A stretch of 64,000 nucleotides of DNA from Axinella damicornis. Taxonomy: Eukaryota; Porifera; Demospongiae; Axinellida; Axinellidae. The DNA is taken from NCBI GenBank assembly GCA_963931865.1, contig OZ007509.1, forward strand, positions 16,655,815 to 16,719,814, in the 5' to 3' direction. A program made the position numbers and the translations under genes. A model generated the notes under the pieces. The model ran no database searches. It was not told where the DNA came from and saw only the letters and a program-made list of their open reading frames with translations. Of this stretch, positions 20,071-32,624 are shown piece after piece; the stretch's first letter is position 1; each line of letters opens with the position of its first letter.

Positions 20071-22877
20071 CTAGTGTTGTGCAGGATTGAGAGATACAAT
20101 TTCGAAATTGTTGGTTTTTACAGCATGTAAATCCTGGCCTTGTATAAATCCTGCCACAACAATTAGGTTATTATTTGGGAGGGCTGCAGCTAAACAGAAG
20201 GAACGTGCAGTTTCCATGTTGCATTTAAACTCCCAGGACTTATCTATCGGGTCAAAAGCATAAATAGAGGAGGAATATTGCTGCTTTTCCTCCCCATCCG
20301 CTGTTAGCTCCGGCCGGCCGGCCTGCCCACCGACTGCTAGTAGCTGTCCATTGACTGTTGCACACGTTGCACTACAAACTGGCACTTTAGCAATCGTATC
20401 CCAGTTTCCAGGCTTGCAGAGGTCTTTTAGTGAGCTGGTGAATAACAGGTTTGATGGTTTTTTGTTAATGACGTTTCCCCCCAGCATGTACACATTGTCT
20501 CCACAAGTAGTTAGCACCCCATCCACAAGTTTGGATGGTAGGCTCCTGGCAATTGACCAATTGGATGTTTCGGTATTCATCACTTCTACAGTGGCCAGAC
20601 CATCACTGTCATATCCTGTACTAGTTCCTCCTGCGACAATAAGTGACGTTCCACAACGCAAAATACCAGGAAAGAGTCGCTCCGTGGGCATTGGACTGAA
20701 GCTGTCTGACCACTCCTTGTCTGTGCCTTCTCCTGTGAGACTGAGGAGGGTGCCAACGACTTTGCCATCCAGCAATCCTCCTACGGCAGTCAGGAGGCCA
20801 TTGATAACTGCTATCCCAAATCTGAGAAAAGGGCATTTTGGGTAGATACACAACCACTTACTCTTGCTTGAATCGTATTCATACACATATGGGTTTTTAT
20901 CAATTCTAAAGTATGCTATATTTCCTTCAACGGCAGCTGAACCTCGAATACCCTTTGGTAGTATTATTTCATGCTCCTGCAGGGTCTGGATTTGTCTTTT
21001 CAGTTCTTGGTTTTGCTTTTTCAGCACTTGGATTTGCTTTTTCAGCTCTTGGATTTCCTTATCTTTTTCTCGGAGTTGCTCACTCTCCTCTTGGATTCGC
21101 TCGTTCGGTTTCAGAGTGTCAGTTTCTACAAATTAAAAGAGAGTACCATGTGTTACAGGCAGACTGACTGAATTGGCCTGAACAGGTACTTGCCATGTTG
21201 AAGTGCTGCCATAGATCATATAGCTATAATACACTTGCATTAGAATGGCAAGATTGGAATCCTACATAATTATATCCTCGTTCCTAGGTGCTCAGTAATT
21301 GCCGAGCACCTGGGAACAAGGTTATAATATTACTCTGAGCTTAGTATACTTTAGCCTACTATGGATTTGTGCCTGAGCCATGTGTACCTTGGTCACATGG
21401 TCAACAGGAGTGTCACATGAGGAAGCAGGAGTATCACATGACAATTCACAGCTGTAATTATAAGATGCCCATCTGTGTGTTAGACATGAAGTGGCTTGAA
21501 GCCTATAGCATATTATAGCTAGTTACTTGAATTTGCTAAAGGAAGTTGGTTGTATGTAACTAGCCTGAGGTCGTTATGTCTAACCAGCTGTTGCAGGTGA
21601 GTGTTCAACAAATGATGCAATGATTTGCTAAGGGGGAGTAGGAATGTCGAGGGTCATTAACGTTCATCAATCCACTGGTTTTAGGAATGTAAATATCGTT
21701 TATCAGTTGTAAATGAGTGAGCAAATGATATGTTTGCAAATATCATACCGAAGTCACGCTTTATTAGGCACAGCTCACTTATAAGCACAGAGCTATTTGC
21801 TGTTAGGTGCAGGTTCGACTCTCGTCTCAGCTAAAGCACTGAAGTCTTCTTCCAGAAACTCTGCCATTTTTGATCCTGTGGAGTGAGCATGCTTCCTATT
21901 TGAGGAATGTAATTTGAAATTATGTGCATCTCGATTATAGGCACATCTCGTTTACGTATAATATATATAGGCGCATATTTCCTTCCTGTAAAGATTTATG
22001 GTATGCTCATCAACTAAACAGTATATGAATGCCCTTTGCCCCACACAGCACAACTAGCTACATCCAATAGCTGATATTCACATGAATAATGTAACCAATG
22101 ACACAATGAATATTTGCCTAAGCATCATATGACTATTGCACCCAGAAGGTGCCAACATGCAACAACAATCACACTCTGCACTTAGTTTGTACTGCATTTG
22201 TGCGTAGCAGTAGAACCAGATAGCCAGCAAGGGGTTATTGGTGTGCAACTCACGGAATTGCACCCAACCTTTAAGATTTTTGGAGCCCTGGAGATTTATA
22301 ACCATAAACCACCTATTTTGCAACATTTTGAGAGTCATGTCTGACTCAACTTGACAAGCAACCTTAAACGATTAGGCATGTAGCTACTTGGGTGAGTAAG
22401 TGTACATACGTATCAGCTAAGTATGTATCATTACCTCGACTTTCTGTGTTGCACGAACAGTATTGCTTCGCCAGATCTGCTGCCAGCTGTTTCTCATCAA
22501 TGACTGGTGTTCTCAGCACATCTACCAGAGCTCTCCACGTTGGTTTTGGATCAATTGCCTTTAGCCACTGTATAAGAACTTGACAGAGGCATTCCGTGGA
22601 TGAAGTAGTGCACGTAGATTTAATGTTGTCCAGAGTGGATACGTTTACTTGAAGTCCTACTCCAATCAAATACCACTTTGCTTGAGCACCATGGATTGCA
22701 TTTTGTACAATATGTAAGTGCGATGACAAACTCAGTGTCATGTCTTCACTGAAAGAAAAGCAAACACTTTTAACTGCATGTACTGGTATAGTGAGCATTC
22801 ATTATCTGCCATAATGGTGACCTTATGATAATTATGAAGCTGTTGGTGCTCACTCACCTTAAGCTTGATGTATCCAT
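20071..22877 (-). CDS. Death domain - coiled coil - kelch propeller protein, copy 2
   Basis: Exons 22877-22858 (ATG plus 20 nt, identical to copy 1), 22748-22435 (death domain) and 21125-20071 (coiled coil plus kelch). Phases 2 and 1 as in copy 1; total 463 codons including stop. The death domain keeps KWYLIGVGLQVNVSTLDNI and WLKAIDPKPTWRALVDVL. The coiled coil is longer and more regular (IQELKKQIQVLKKQNQELKR). The kelch part keeps the five GG strands (LTAVGG, LIVAGG, VYMLGG, LLAVGG and a final LIVVAG where the second G is lost) and has an insertion rich in G, R and P after the fourth blade. The segment from the MITE in the intron through the 5' flank is a duplicate of 4346-5890. Function inferred as for copy 1. 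Confidence 0.82.
21746..22003 (-). mobile_element. TA-flanked MITE in intron of kelch copy 2
   Basis: Opens TACCGAAGTCACGCTTTATT and follows the reverse of the complete element at 41671-41956, with CACAGCTCACTTATA and AGTCTTCTTCCAGAAACTC. The far terminus is eroded. It occupies the equivalent position in copy 1. It also contains AGGTTCGACTC, a tRNA B-box-like string. Confidence 0.65.
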
Positions 22878-24492
22878 TGTTGCTCTCCAGTGTTGAAATG
22901 GGGCAGGACTAGCTGCTGCGTTGCTTTGATGTAAGAAACAGGAAGTTATAATTGAGCTCTGAAATTCATGTGAATATTTTAAATTCCTGAGGTAATAACG
23001 CAGTGACATACCCCCTCATGCCAAAGCTGTTGTATAAATAGCTACTTGGAAATTGTGCATGGCTGCATGGCTAGTGCATACATGTAAACACACAAACACA
23101 TGTTGTGGTGACCTGTTCTTGGTCACTGCAGTTGCAATTACTGTGCATGGTTGAAACAAGCGTACTGTATTGCTAGCTACAGTATTTGAATGTGTGTATA
23201 TAGAGGTGGAAGGTGATCATTGTTTAACTGTTCAATTCTGAGGACACGTACGCAAGATTGTGTGTTGGCCTGTTAGATTGGATTTGAAGTGCATGCATGG
23301 TCCATGGTAAGTCCATACGTGACGTTTTGACCTGTTTTGTGGGGGGTGGAGCCTTCGAGAAAGTGTTGATTTCCATATTAGCCAAGGGCTTCACACTTAA
23401 CAGAGTTTTGGGGCATTACCAAGCGGAGGAAATATGTTGTTTGGTGTAAAACTGTAATGTGTAATTTAGTAGCCTCGTTCCCAGGCTCCTCCCCAGCTTT
23501 TTGTCGTTTATGTGACATTAAATTATGTGATAAAAAGCTGGGGAGGAGATTTGCTGCACAAATGAAAGCACAGTAGCTGGAACCTTTCACCACTCGACAG
23601 AGACAGGAACGTCGTGTGATGAAATATGGAGAACTCCTGTTTCATAATTGTCTATCAGTATGGTTTGGGTCTACCTGCATTGTACGCTGTTCATATATAG
23701 TGGCAGACTTCATATATCTTCTTTTAGCATCGTACTTGTACAGTTCCTGTTTGTCCTTTTGTACCCAGTTCATTGATACGACGTCACTGTTGAGATAGTC
23801 CCTTATTGCTGATGCTAGGAGTAGCTATAGTTTCTGCATTCATTACACGTAGCAGTCAAGTTTGCAATAGTGGCACCTGTAGGTACACGTAATCCCTTGC
23901 TCATTGCATGGACCAATTGTTCCCCAGGTTATCAAGTGAGACACTAACTCATTCACTGCATGTCATGCACTTGCTGCATCATTAGTGACCTCATTACTAA
24001 GGGAGTACTATTGAACCATGAAACCTGCTAATAATTAGTGATACAATGAAACTAACTGTGCAGACACTGATCGATGCCACTGTACAGCTGTCAATATTAA
24101 TTTTATCAGGAACATGTAATTATCAACACACAATTATGGGACTATAATCTGTGTACAGTGCACAGTGTTAATGCATGCTTTGTGTCTAAAGGTTCAATAA
24201 TATATAGGACATTAGAGAAGGTAATTTAATCCGTAGCTATGGCTGGTTGGCTAATCTGCTATAGTGTCATTTTGTTGCTGACAATGCTGAGGTTTTTGTA
24301 TAAATGGCACAGACATTCTTAGTACAGCCCTCTTCCCTAAATGTGTCAAGTTCAAGTGTGCATGGTAGTCGACTGTCCAGTTGATTCAAAGTGAATTCCG
24401 TGTAGCGAACCAGGCTTTGGTAGAACGGACTCTATTTCTTAATTAGTGTGCTGAAGTTGGTGCACATTACTACTGGTGGAACAGGTGGCTTG
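22878..24492. other. Intergenic; promoter side of two divergent genes
   Basis: 22878-23090 is duplicated from 5699-5890 in front of copy 1. A palindrome-like pair (AGCCTCGTTCCCAGGCTCCTC ... GAGGAG with AGCTTTTTGTCG / AAAAAGCTGGGG) spans about 23470-23550. The rest up to the next ATG is unremarkable. Confidence 0.45.
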
Positions 24493-27200
24493 ATGACCAT
24501 GGCCAACTCTGCTGCTGCTGTATGTCTACTAGCTCTTCTGGCTTTGCCAGTGGATGGACTGTACTTGAGGGGAGGCACGGTTTCTGTGGGTACCTTCAAC
24601 ACACTCCTGGTACCTGGCAGTACAGCAATTGAGGAGAGGAAGGAACTGTTCCTTCAGACTGTAAGTGAAAGCTAGTTACATGCCTGGTTACATTGCATTA
24701 TGCAATTAACATGCAGTACTAGCTATACTGCACTACTAGTAAAACACAACTACTCTGCACTTGAAAAAATACTCAGTTAAAATAACCCACCTCTGGTTTC
24801 AGTGAACTCCTGTGCACTGCAAACTAACCAGCTAGGTAACGCTAGCAGATGATGCATACCTGACTGGCAAGCACCATGAAGAGAATGGACAAACATGCCT
24901 ACCATCCACCATTCCAAAGAGTTACTCCATCAAATTCTGTCATGCTTCATAAAGAACAAACCTTTCCGTAAAAGCAAGGCAGATGCTTGTCTACAAGCTG
25001 AAGTATGTAGTAATCATGTGCTTGGCAGCTATACTCACCCAGTTAGTTATGCATCCATCTGATGTTGGCTAATGTATCCACTGTTTGGCTCATTAACCAG
25101 AAATGTAATGATTGGTTCTCTGCTTGTGTTACCTGGTTAGTTTGCAGTGCATGGGAGTTCACTGAAAACAGAGTAACCGCAACCGCTGAGTTCATTCTGT
25201 ATCGACTGCAGTACCAACTTGACTATACAGGAACTTTAGATGCCAACCTGTTGGTCCCATCTTGCAGTGCAAGTATGTCCTAGGCCTCTTATACTCTACT
25301 TGTTCATGTAGCTAGCAATGTAGATCATCTCCCTCACTGCAGCTTCAAAGGCGTAGTTCTGGGGCTCCGGATATTCTGTGTCTGCAAGAAGTGTTCAAGA
25401 GATCTGTGGCACGGGAGATTGTTGAAGAAGTCCGCAGTGATTACTCCTACTATGCCAGCTTTGAGAACCTGGAGCTGACGGATGCCGGAACTCAGCGTGC
25501 TTGCACACCTCAAGAAGCTGGGACAGTTGGTGCCTGTGTCACACAGTTCTGCTCAAATCTAACATCTGGTGAAGCACTTCCACTGCTCAACTGCAGTCTT
25601 CAAAATTGTCTGCGTTTTTCTCAGATATCTCAGTCATGCCAAAGCTGTTTGATACTTGATAATCTAGCTGCTACACAAGACGGTGTCAACATCTTTGTCC
25701 ACTGTTCTACGATCGCTCCTGCAAGTGACTTCTCTGCTCCATATGGGTTGCTACTACTCAGTCGGCACAGACTATCGAGTATCACAGCTTCTGATTTTGT
25801 GGATCCACCGTTTGTGACCTACCTTCCTCGTGGCTACATTTCTGCAGAGGTGTGTAAAATTTACTTATGACTGTTGCTTATAACATATTTATGTTTTATG
25901 TATACGTATAAGCCTAGACCAATGCCAATGATCAGATGCAACTTATGATAGCATGTACATTGAGGTGATGTAGTACATACCTTGGGGCGAGCTATTGTGA
26001 TTGGGAATGACATAAGTACATGTCTGCATGCTGATACATATGCAGGTGTCATATCATTTATATGCAGGTGGAGAACCTGGGGTTTTCAGTTCTGTGCACT
26101 CACCTTACACCTGATTTGCAACCGAATGGTTTGGACTACTGTAAGTTAGGCTGTCAGCTAGCTACATGTAAGTAATAATGGTCATGCAAAGGCAGCTTTG
26201 CTACATTATGATGGAGGTAGAGTAGGCCTTCCGCATTCCTGGTGTCTGGATAGAAACACTATATAGGCATTTGAGCTTTGCATAGTAGGAAGTGAACTAT
26301 AGCAGATCACATTTTGTTTCAGTTGGCCCACAACAGTTCAGCCACTTTGCAGAGCAGCAGGCGAATGAAATCAAAGTAATTCATGAATTTGTGGAAGATA
26401 ACAGCAACTTTGTGCTCCTGGGAGACTTCAACCATGGTCCAGCTACTCCTGGCCTATCGTGGGAGCTTCCCCTCAATTACGGACTAATGACTGCCCGAGG
26501 GCTGCTCAGCGTAGGTGCAGTGTTCTGTGGGCATTGCACGTTCTGCAGTGACAATGTACTCACAGGAGGTACGCCTGATATCCTCATCGACCATATCTAC
26601 ATTCCAGCCAATCAGATCTCATCCGTCAGGCAGGTTATGGTATGTGGTACCCAGCTTTATTCTGCTATTACTCTACAATAATTTCTTATTATGAACTAGC
26701 AATATCTGACACCTGTCTTCTTTAGAAGCTGCTTATAAAACACCTGTACAAGGTATGAACATCTATTGATGAACCCTCATATGAACACCATGATAGAAAA
26801 TGGTTGGTAAAGAGTTAGCTAGCATGCAGATGACGAGCAAGCAAGGGAGGCATGCTGGTACACATAGATCATAATTCATGATTAGCCTACCGTTTGAGTG
26901 GTATGAGAACATACACACAAGTTTCAGAATGTTTCATATATGCTCAGTACCTTTTTCCACATAGTTGAGTGTATTTGGCTGCTCTGTTTCTTTCAGAGAC
27001 TCTTTGATACTATACGAACTCCAACAACAAACCTGTTCCTCTCTGACCACTTCGGAGTAAGGGCTGAGCTCTATGTGACTTCACGCAATAGCGCTGTACA
27101 AGGCGTTTGCTCCAGTAGCAGTTCTCTGGGAAGGATCGCACCGTTCCTGGACTTGGAAGATATTGATCAGCGGATACAGGACTTTTGTCCTGCTCCGTGA
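24493..27200 (+). CDS. Secreted endonuclease/exonuclease/phosphatase-fold enzyme
   Basis: Five exons: 24493-24660, 25343-25849, 26068-26140, 26323-26639 and 26997-27200; all junction phases agree and the total is 423 codons with the stop. A hydrophobic N-terminus (AAAVCLLALLALPVDG) reads as a signal peptide. The family's catalytic motifs follow in order: VGTFNTLL, the metal-binding glutamate in ILCLQEVF, THL, LLGDFNHGP, DHIYIP and the final SDHFGVRAE. The superfamily includes DNase I, sphingomyelinases and inositol phosphatases; the substrate here cannot be told from sequence. Between the LQEVF and SRH motifs lies a cysteine-rich insert (C at a spacing CVTQFC, NCSLQNC, SCQSC) that would be disulphide-bonded in a secreted protein. 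An alternative donor six bases earlier at the end of exon four is possible. The most likely start is the first of two ATGs six bases apart. Confidence 0.8.
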
Positions 27201-28205
27201 TACCCAGTTGGCCAAGTAATTGACTGTAATTTCACTATGATTGTCACTATTGTACAACTACAATAATTATCGTTATGCTGAAGTCTGTATTGTTATCATC
27301 TAACCACTATGCATTCTTTAGTGCAAGGACCAACTGATTGTTTCAATGATATTATACTTATCATATCTACCACCGGATTGTGTGCTGGTACGTTTTTACC
27401 TAACATAATATTGCCACAATTATAAAATGACAGGTGACCTCTAGGACTAGCCTCATTCCCAGGCTATTGCCCAGCTTTTCGTCGCTAACAGTCAATTTTT
27501 GTTTGCGCAGTGGAGAGCCTGGGAACGAGGCTACTCTAGTACCAGACAGTTGCATGGATTTCTTTCCTGTCAGCATCATGCATGATTGCATGTATACAGG
27601 TGTAGAATGTGCTAAAAATAGGTTGCAATTGCAAACTACTGGAAGTGACTTGTTAACTATTATTATTGGCTTGAACATCATCCTGTATGGACATCTAGAT
27701 GCCAGATGGAAGGCAGTCAGACAGATAGGGAAACTTATGGATAGACATTTAAAGACGGGCAAATAAATAATATGTATGGACTGACCAACAGCTAGACAGG
27801 CAGACAGAAATTTATGATGGGGAGACAGAAAGGTAGACAGGCAAGTAGATGTGGTAATTACATTACAGCTAAAGGCAATCTGCTAGGCACTCTCGCTTGG
27901 TTGTTAATTAAATCAGTATTTGACTTGGGCCAGAATGGAGATTCTGCATAATTCCGCTATCCCTGATGGGTGGAAAACAGGAACGAGGCTAGTGCAGAAA
28001 GGTCCTTCCTGGATGAGGCACTGAAACATCTGCAGTGCCACTGCCAACTGCATGGAACAGTAAAAACTGATAATTCAATGAGGTACAGAAACAACATAAT
28101 TATACCAAAGATACTTCTGGAAGGGGTGTGTATCAAATGAAATGGTGATTAGCTACAGTACATGCACATGTACATAATTACACAGTTCCACAGCATTGCG
28201 AGCAA
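27201..28205. other. Intergenic with one palindrome
   Basis: 27458-27535 is a TAGCCTC(A)TTCCCAGGC palindrome copy around AGCTTTTCGTCGC. A short run of ACAG(A/G)(T/C)AG units is near 27718-27845. No gene. Confidence 0.5.
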
Positions 28206-28854
28206 TCATCAACTGCATCTGTCACTGTTTGTGTCTCTGAATCCGAAGTTGCAGGGTTGAGAAACTTGATTTGAATAGAATAATTTTCTCCCTCATTGTT
28301 ATCCCAGAACACTTTTATTTACCACCTGCTTTGTATCGAATAGCAAACAGCATAGTACTGTAATGTGAGCAACAGATTGGCAACTCAAAGGTGAAGACAT
28401 CTGTGTTGTTACGATTGCCGTTGAATTCAGCACGGACTTCGAATTTTTTGACCCATTCGTTCCAGGTGCAGAGCACAGAAACCTCCTTCTCATAATACAG
28501 ATTGGTAACTCGAATATTCCCAACCACACTTAGCCTTTGACATCGAAGCGAGCCTTTTGACATCGAAGCGAGCTTTTTCCAATAACACGTTGCGTTCAAA
28601 CACTCTCTCCCAGAAACCAGGTTTTTGGGAAGGCGATGTGAACTTTAATGTTACATGAACTTGAGGGGTAGCTAAAAGAAGGGAAAGGTTTTCACGCAAT
28701 ACCGGTATGTCAAGCTTATATATATACCGATTATCATGCTGCAAACTTTGAGATCTTCCGGTACGCTGAATTGGTGGTTTGGAGAGGTGAGGAAGGGAGG
28801 CACTTCTCTCGGACTTGGACAATGGATTGTGTTCATAAGTGGAAGTCGGTAATC
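28206..28854 (-). pseudogene. Inactivated CBM21 (PP1 glycogen-targeting) exon
   Basis: A close copy of the intact exon at 31987-32624, same strand, 3.8 kb away. Its frame is broken twice. A 20-base block (TTTTGACATCGAAGCGAGCC-like) is tandemly duplicated at about 28537-28576, shifting the frame by two. Near 28313 extra bases (TTTTATTT in place of CTT) put a stop after AGGK, before the WDNN motif. The terminal stop codon is also lost. The acceptor side (CAG before 28854) is kept, so the copy arose by DNA duplication including intron sequence, not by retrotransposition. Confidence 0.8.
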
Positions 28855-30508
28855 CTGCATGCAGACAAAAGAAGTGAAAAACAAAATTATAGTGAAACCC
28901 AATCTCTTGCCATTATAATATGTAAAGGTATAATGCTACCTTACCCTAACGGTAAAGGTATAATGCTACCTTAACACGTGTACACGTTAGTTTCCACATG
29001 TCATGGTTTCGAATAATAATTCAGTAATAATTGGTTTCCGGCACCAAAATTCCTTACACTGGAAGTCTATAATTCACACCTACTTAGTTAAATTAAGCCC
29101 ATGTACACACACTAGACCTGAGAGTTCATAGTTACTAGTCTCAGACGCTTGCAATTCAGACCGAAAATTAAAGTGAGCGTTTGAAATCCATGCAAGGCAT
29201 TTTGTGGGCTGCTAATCCACAACCTATGGTTATACTAGTTTAACGCTTGCCGCTTTGCGACGCTCATAAGCTCCTCCTAACCCCAATAAACAAGCTATAG
29301 CAATAGCAGTTCAAACAACAGCTATTTCATACACCTACAGTGTTTCTAAGGTCATCAGAAAATTTTATTGGTGACTCCTTTGTGTTTGAAAACGAAAAAG
29401 TGGCCTAGCTAGTCATCAGATTCATATAATTATGTATAGCTAATATGAAGAGTCAGAAGATTGAGAACTGTATATATACTGCAAAAGAGAAGGGTTGCTT
29501 TAACCCAGGCAGGGTTACCTCCATTGCAGCTTCACTACCAAGCAATGTATGTGTTTACAGAATATTGCACATGGATGTCGATGGAGGTGCGTACAAGAAG
29601 ATCACACCATTTACGTCCAGTGCAGTACATAGTAGCTTGAATTTGATAATAGTATAGAGTATAGGGATGTGTGTATCTAAGGTTGAGGGTGTGATCTAAA
29701 CAGAAATCCTTAACTTGTAGCTGCTTCTGATAGAGTAGAATCTCTGGACTTGTAAGGGTTCCTACACTTCCAAAACAATCAAGACTCCCAGGAACTTAGC
29801 CAAGAATGGACCAAAAATTAATGAAAGGATTGTACTCAGGTCATTGACTTCCGGCTTGAACAGCAGAATGCAGAAACGGTTGCTATCTCAACGCGCACAA
29901 AGGCAGCCACGACAACGATGGAATCCTAGTGCTAGCTGAAGTACTGGAAACATTTCATTGACATGCCCAATAATTGTACTCTGCTAAGGAGTGATCGTGT
30001 GAGTCTGAAGGAGGGGAAGAGGAGTGGGGAGTGGAGCGTGAGACAGTGCTGACCTGTGGCATGCAAGACTTCGTGATGTGGATGTGAGTCAGAGTTGCTG
30101 GAGCATTCACAAGTCAGTATATAAAGAAGGATGATGGCCAGGAACACTGAATCTTGATGTCTGGTATTGAGGATGTTGTGGGCATATGATGTTTCCTTTC
30201 CTGTGCAATCCTGTATTTGAGTACACTTCTGTTTGTCACCTATGTCATGTATTTGGGTTGAATATCATTTCATTTGTGGGAATAGTTAAAACACCTGTGA
30301 GCTGTGTCAATGGTCGTTGTATTGCGTTGTCTACATATAAGCTCAGCCTGGTATATGTAGCTAATGGTGGTGAGCAGCATTATAGTCCAGCAGTAAAGAA
30401 ATACTACCACCATGGGGAAGGGAAGGAGATCGAGAAGAGAGAGGAGAAACTGGACAGAGGAGGAGAGCAACTGGAGGGAGAGGAGAGAGGAGAGGAAGTA
30501 TAAGAAGC
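28855..30508. other. No gene supported
   Basis: A 25-base direct repeat, GGTAAAGGTATAATGCTACC at 28925 and again at 28951, is related in part to the 7-kb hairpin family. Frames at 29445 and 30186 lack recognisable content. A purine-rich stretch (30410-30500) produces a charged pseudo-protein. Confidence 0.4.
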
Positions 30509-30695
30509 CCTTTAACTACGGAATTCTTTCTCCAAGACAACACATTTTCATGCATTCAGCACACACCACCTTTGTACATTGTAGGTGCTCCTCTCCCACA
30601 GCATTCGCTCCTCAGGGGCCAGACTTGGTGGGGCTCGCACACATGGAGAGCCCGCTGGCAATACCATTAATGATATTCATGACCACCCACAAGGA
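30509..30695 (-). mobile_element. Fragment of the TTAA-type MITE
   Basis: Reverse complement of roughly 15600-15784, sharing CCCTTTAAC, GACAACACATTTTCATGCAT, CTCCTCTCCCACAGCATTCG and GGCAATACC. The terminal TTAA is changed. Confidence 0.65.
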
Positions 30696-31986
30696 ACTGT
30701 AGCTATATAGCTCAAGGGTAAGAGCAGAAGGGGTCCTTCATATGGACGAACCACTGAGTGAACTGAGCCAGGACAGTGAAACATTTGCAATGCTAATGCG
30801 GACCAGAACAGTAACAAGTGAGTCTTTAAAAGACTTGATGTGTCTCGGCACGACTTGGTATCAGCTAGAATCATGCAGAGGACATGGCAGCTGCTTAACC
30901 CTTTATTATGACTTCAAAACCTGTTAGCTATGAGACTTTCAGCTTAAGTGAGCGTCAATATCCTTGGAGGTTCTGTGCATGTGAGCAAGGGGTTGGTCAG
31001 GAATGTTCACCCAAAGGGTGAAAGCAGTATGGTCGTGTCTGGGCTTGATGTTTAGTCAACACCTTGGCCAATTCTTTCAGCACTTATCTATAGACCTATA
31101 GCTAGCTATAGCTAGAGCTGAGTGAGCTTTAGTATGCACTTGGGATGGCTGCAGCACACTGGATGGGTGAGTATTCATTGTCCTGAATTAAGTATTAGAG
31201 CTACGTAGCAGCGGTAGGCCTTGGCATATAATGCTCAACTTTTATAGAATAATGCTTTGCAGCACTGCTCATTTAGTTAGCCAATTATGCTCTGATTTAA
31301 GAGGAAAATGCTCATGAAAATGCTCATGATATTGTGGAATGACTTGCCCCTGAGTAGCTGAGCCAGGTAATTTTGGGCAGAAATCTGACTAGGCTCATTC
31401 CCAGGTGCCCGAAAGGTGGAGAGGAGCATCTGGTATCCACTTTCTCCATACATTTCGTCAAGATATGTTATGTCAGCTGAAACAACACGGACAAATGTTC
31501 GTACCGAGCCCTCACCAAGTCTGTCAGGTAACATGTGATTGAAAATGATTAAAAGATGCTGGATTGTGCTCAAATAATGCTCAGTGCTCACAACTATGCA
31601 TAATGCTCGTTTTAGTGCTAGCCTTATATGCCAAGGCCTAAGCAGCGGTCTTGGTAAGAGGATTCATGAGCAGCCATGCAAACCCATAATCATTTTTGAC
31701 GATCTACTTGCAGGCTATAAATACGTTTGACACCCTATTAAAGAGTGTAGAGCATGCAGCACTTGCGTGGGCGCATTGCGAAAAGCGACGTACGTATACG
31801 TACCTACGCATCCAGCACTGTGTCTCGGCACTTCGGTGCCGAGACAAAAACTGAAAACTCAATGAAAACTGTACAGAAAAAGCCAAAATACTTCTTGAAG
31901 GAGTGTGTACAAGGTTACTCTATGCCTTCGCACAAACTAAACAGTGATTAGCTAGCACACAATACATATATAGTTCCATAGCTTTG
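30696..31986. other. No gene supported; one unexplained ORF
   Basis: A 104-codon minus-strand frame (31277-31591) has a helix-like composition but matches nothing I recognise and contains a TAGGCTCATTCCCAGG palindrome half-site, so it may be partly repeat. Nothing else stands out. Confidence 0.35.
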
Positions 31987-32624
31987 CTAGCAATCATCAA
32001 GTGCATCTGTCACTGTTTGTGTCTCTGAATCCTTGCTAATTGAAGTTGCAGGGTTGAGAAACTTGATTTGAATAGAATAATTTTCTCCCTCATTGTTATC
32101 CCAGAACACCTTACCACCTGCTCTGTATCGAATGGCAAACAGCATAGTACTGTAATGTGAGCAACAGATTGGCAGCTCAAAGGTGAAGACATCTGTGTTG
32201 TTACGATTGCCGTTGAATTCAGCGCGGACTTCAAATTTTTTGACCCATTCGTTCCAGGTGCAGAGCACAGAAACCTCCTTCTCATAATACAGATTGGTAA
32301 CTCGGATATCCCCAACCACACTTAGCTTTTTCACATCAAAGCGAGCTTTTTCTAGTAACACGTTGCGTTCGAACACTCTCTCCCAGAAACCATCTTTTTT
32401 GGAAGGCGATGTGAACTTTAATGTTACATTAACCCGAGGGGCGGCTGAAAGAAGCAGAAGGTTTTCACGCAATACGTCAAGCTCAGGCCAATTATCATGT
32501 TGGACACTTTGAGCTCTTCCAGTCTGATGAACTAGTGGTTTGGAAACGTGAGGAAAAGATGTACTTCTCTCAGCTGAATGAGACTTGGACAACAGATTGT
32601 TTTCATGAGTGGAGGTCGGTAATC
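31987..32624 (-). CDS. CBM21 glycogen-targeting subunit of protein phosphatase 1 (PPP1R3-like), last exon
   Basis: The terminal exon, from an acceptor (first base 32624, phase 1) to the stop at 31987, about 211 residues. The CBM21 signature is clear: FWERVFERNVLLEKARF, then IRVTNLYYEKEVSVLCTWNE, FEVRAEF, a cysteine-bearing FTFELPICC strand, LFAIRY and WDNNEGENYSIQI. In the family this domain binds glycogen and phosphatase substrates and tethers PP1 to glycogen particles. The N-terminal half is serine-rich. I do not see a convincing RVxF PP1-docking motif in this exon; it may lie in the missing first exon, which must be upstream (above 32624). A dead duplicate lies at 28206-28854. Confidence 0.75.

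Noticed and set aside
21800..21830. tRNA gene suggested by GGTTCGACTC
   Set aside because: Only a B-box-like string inside a MITE; no A box, no cloverleaf.
31277..31591. 104-codon minus-strand ORF as a gene
   Set aside because: Helical-looking but unrecognised, and it contains part of the dispersed palindrome family.
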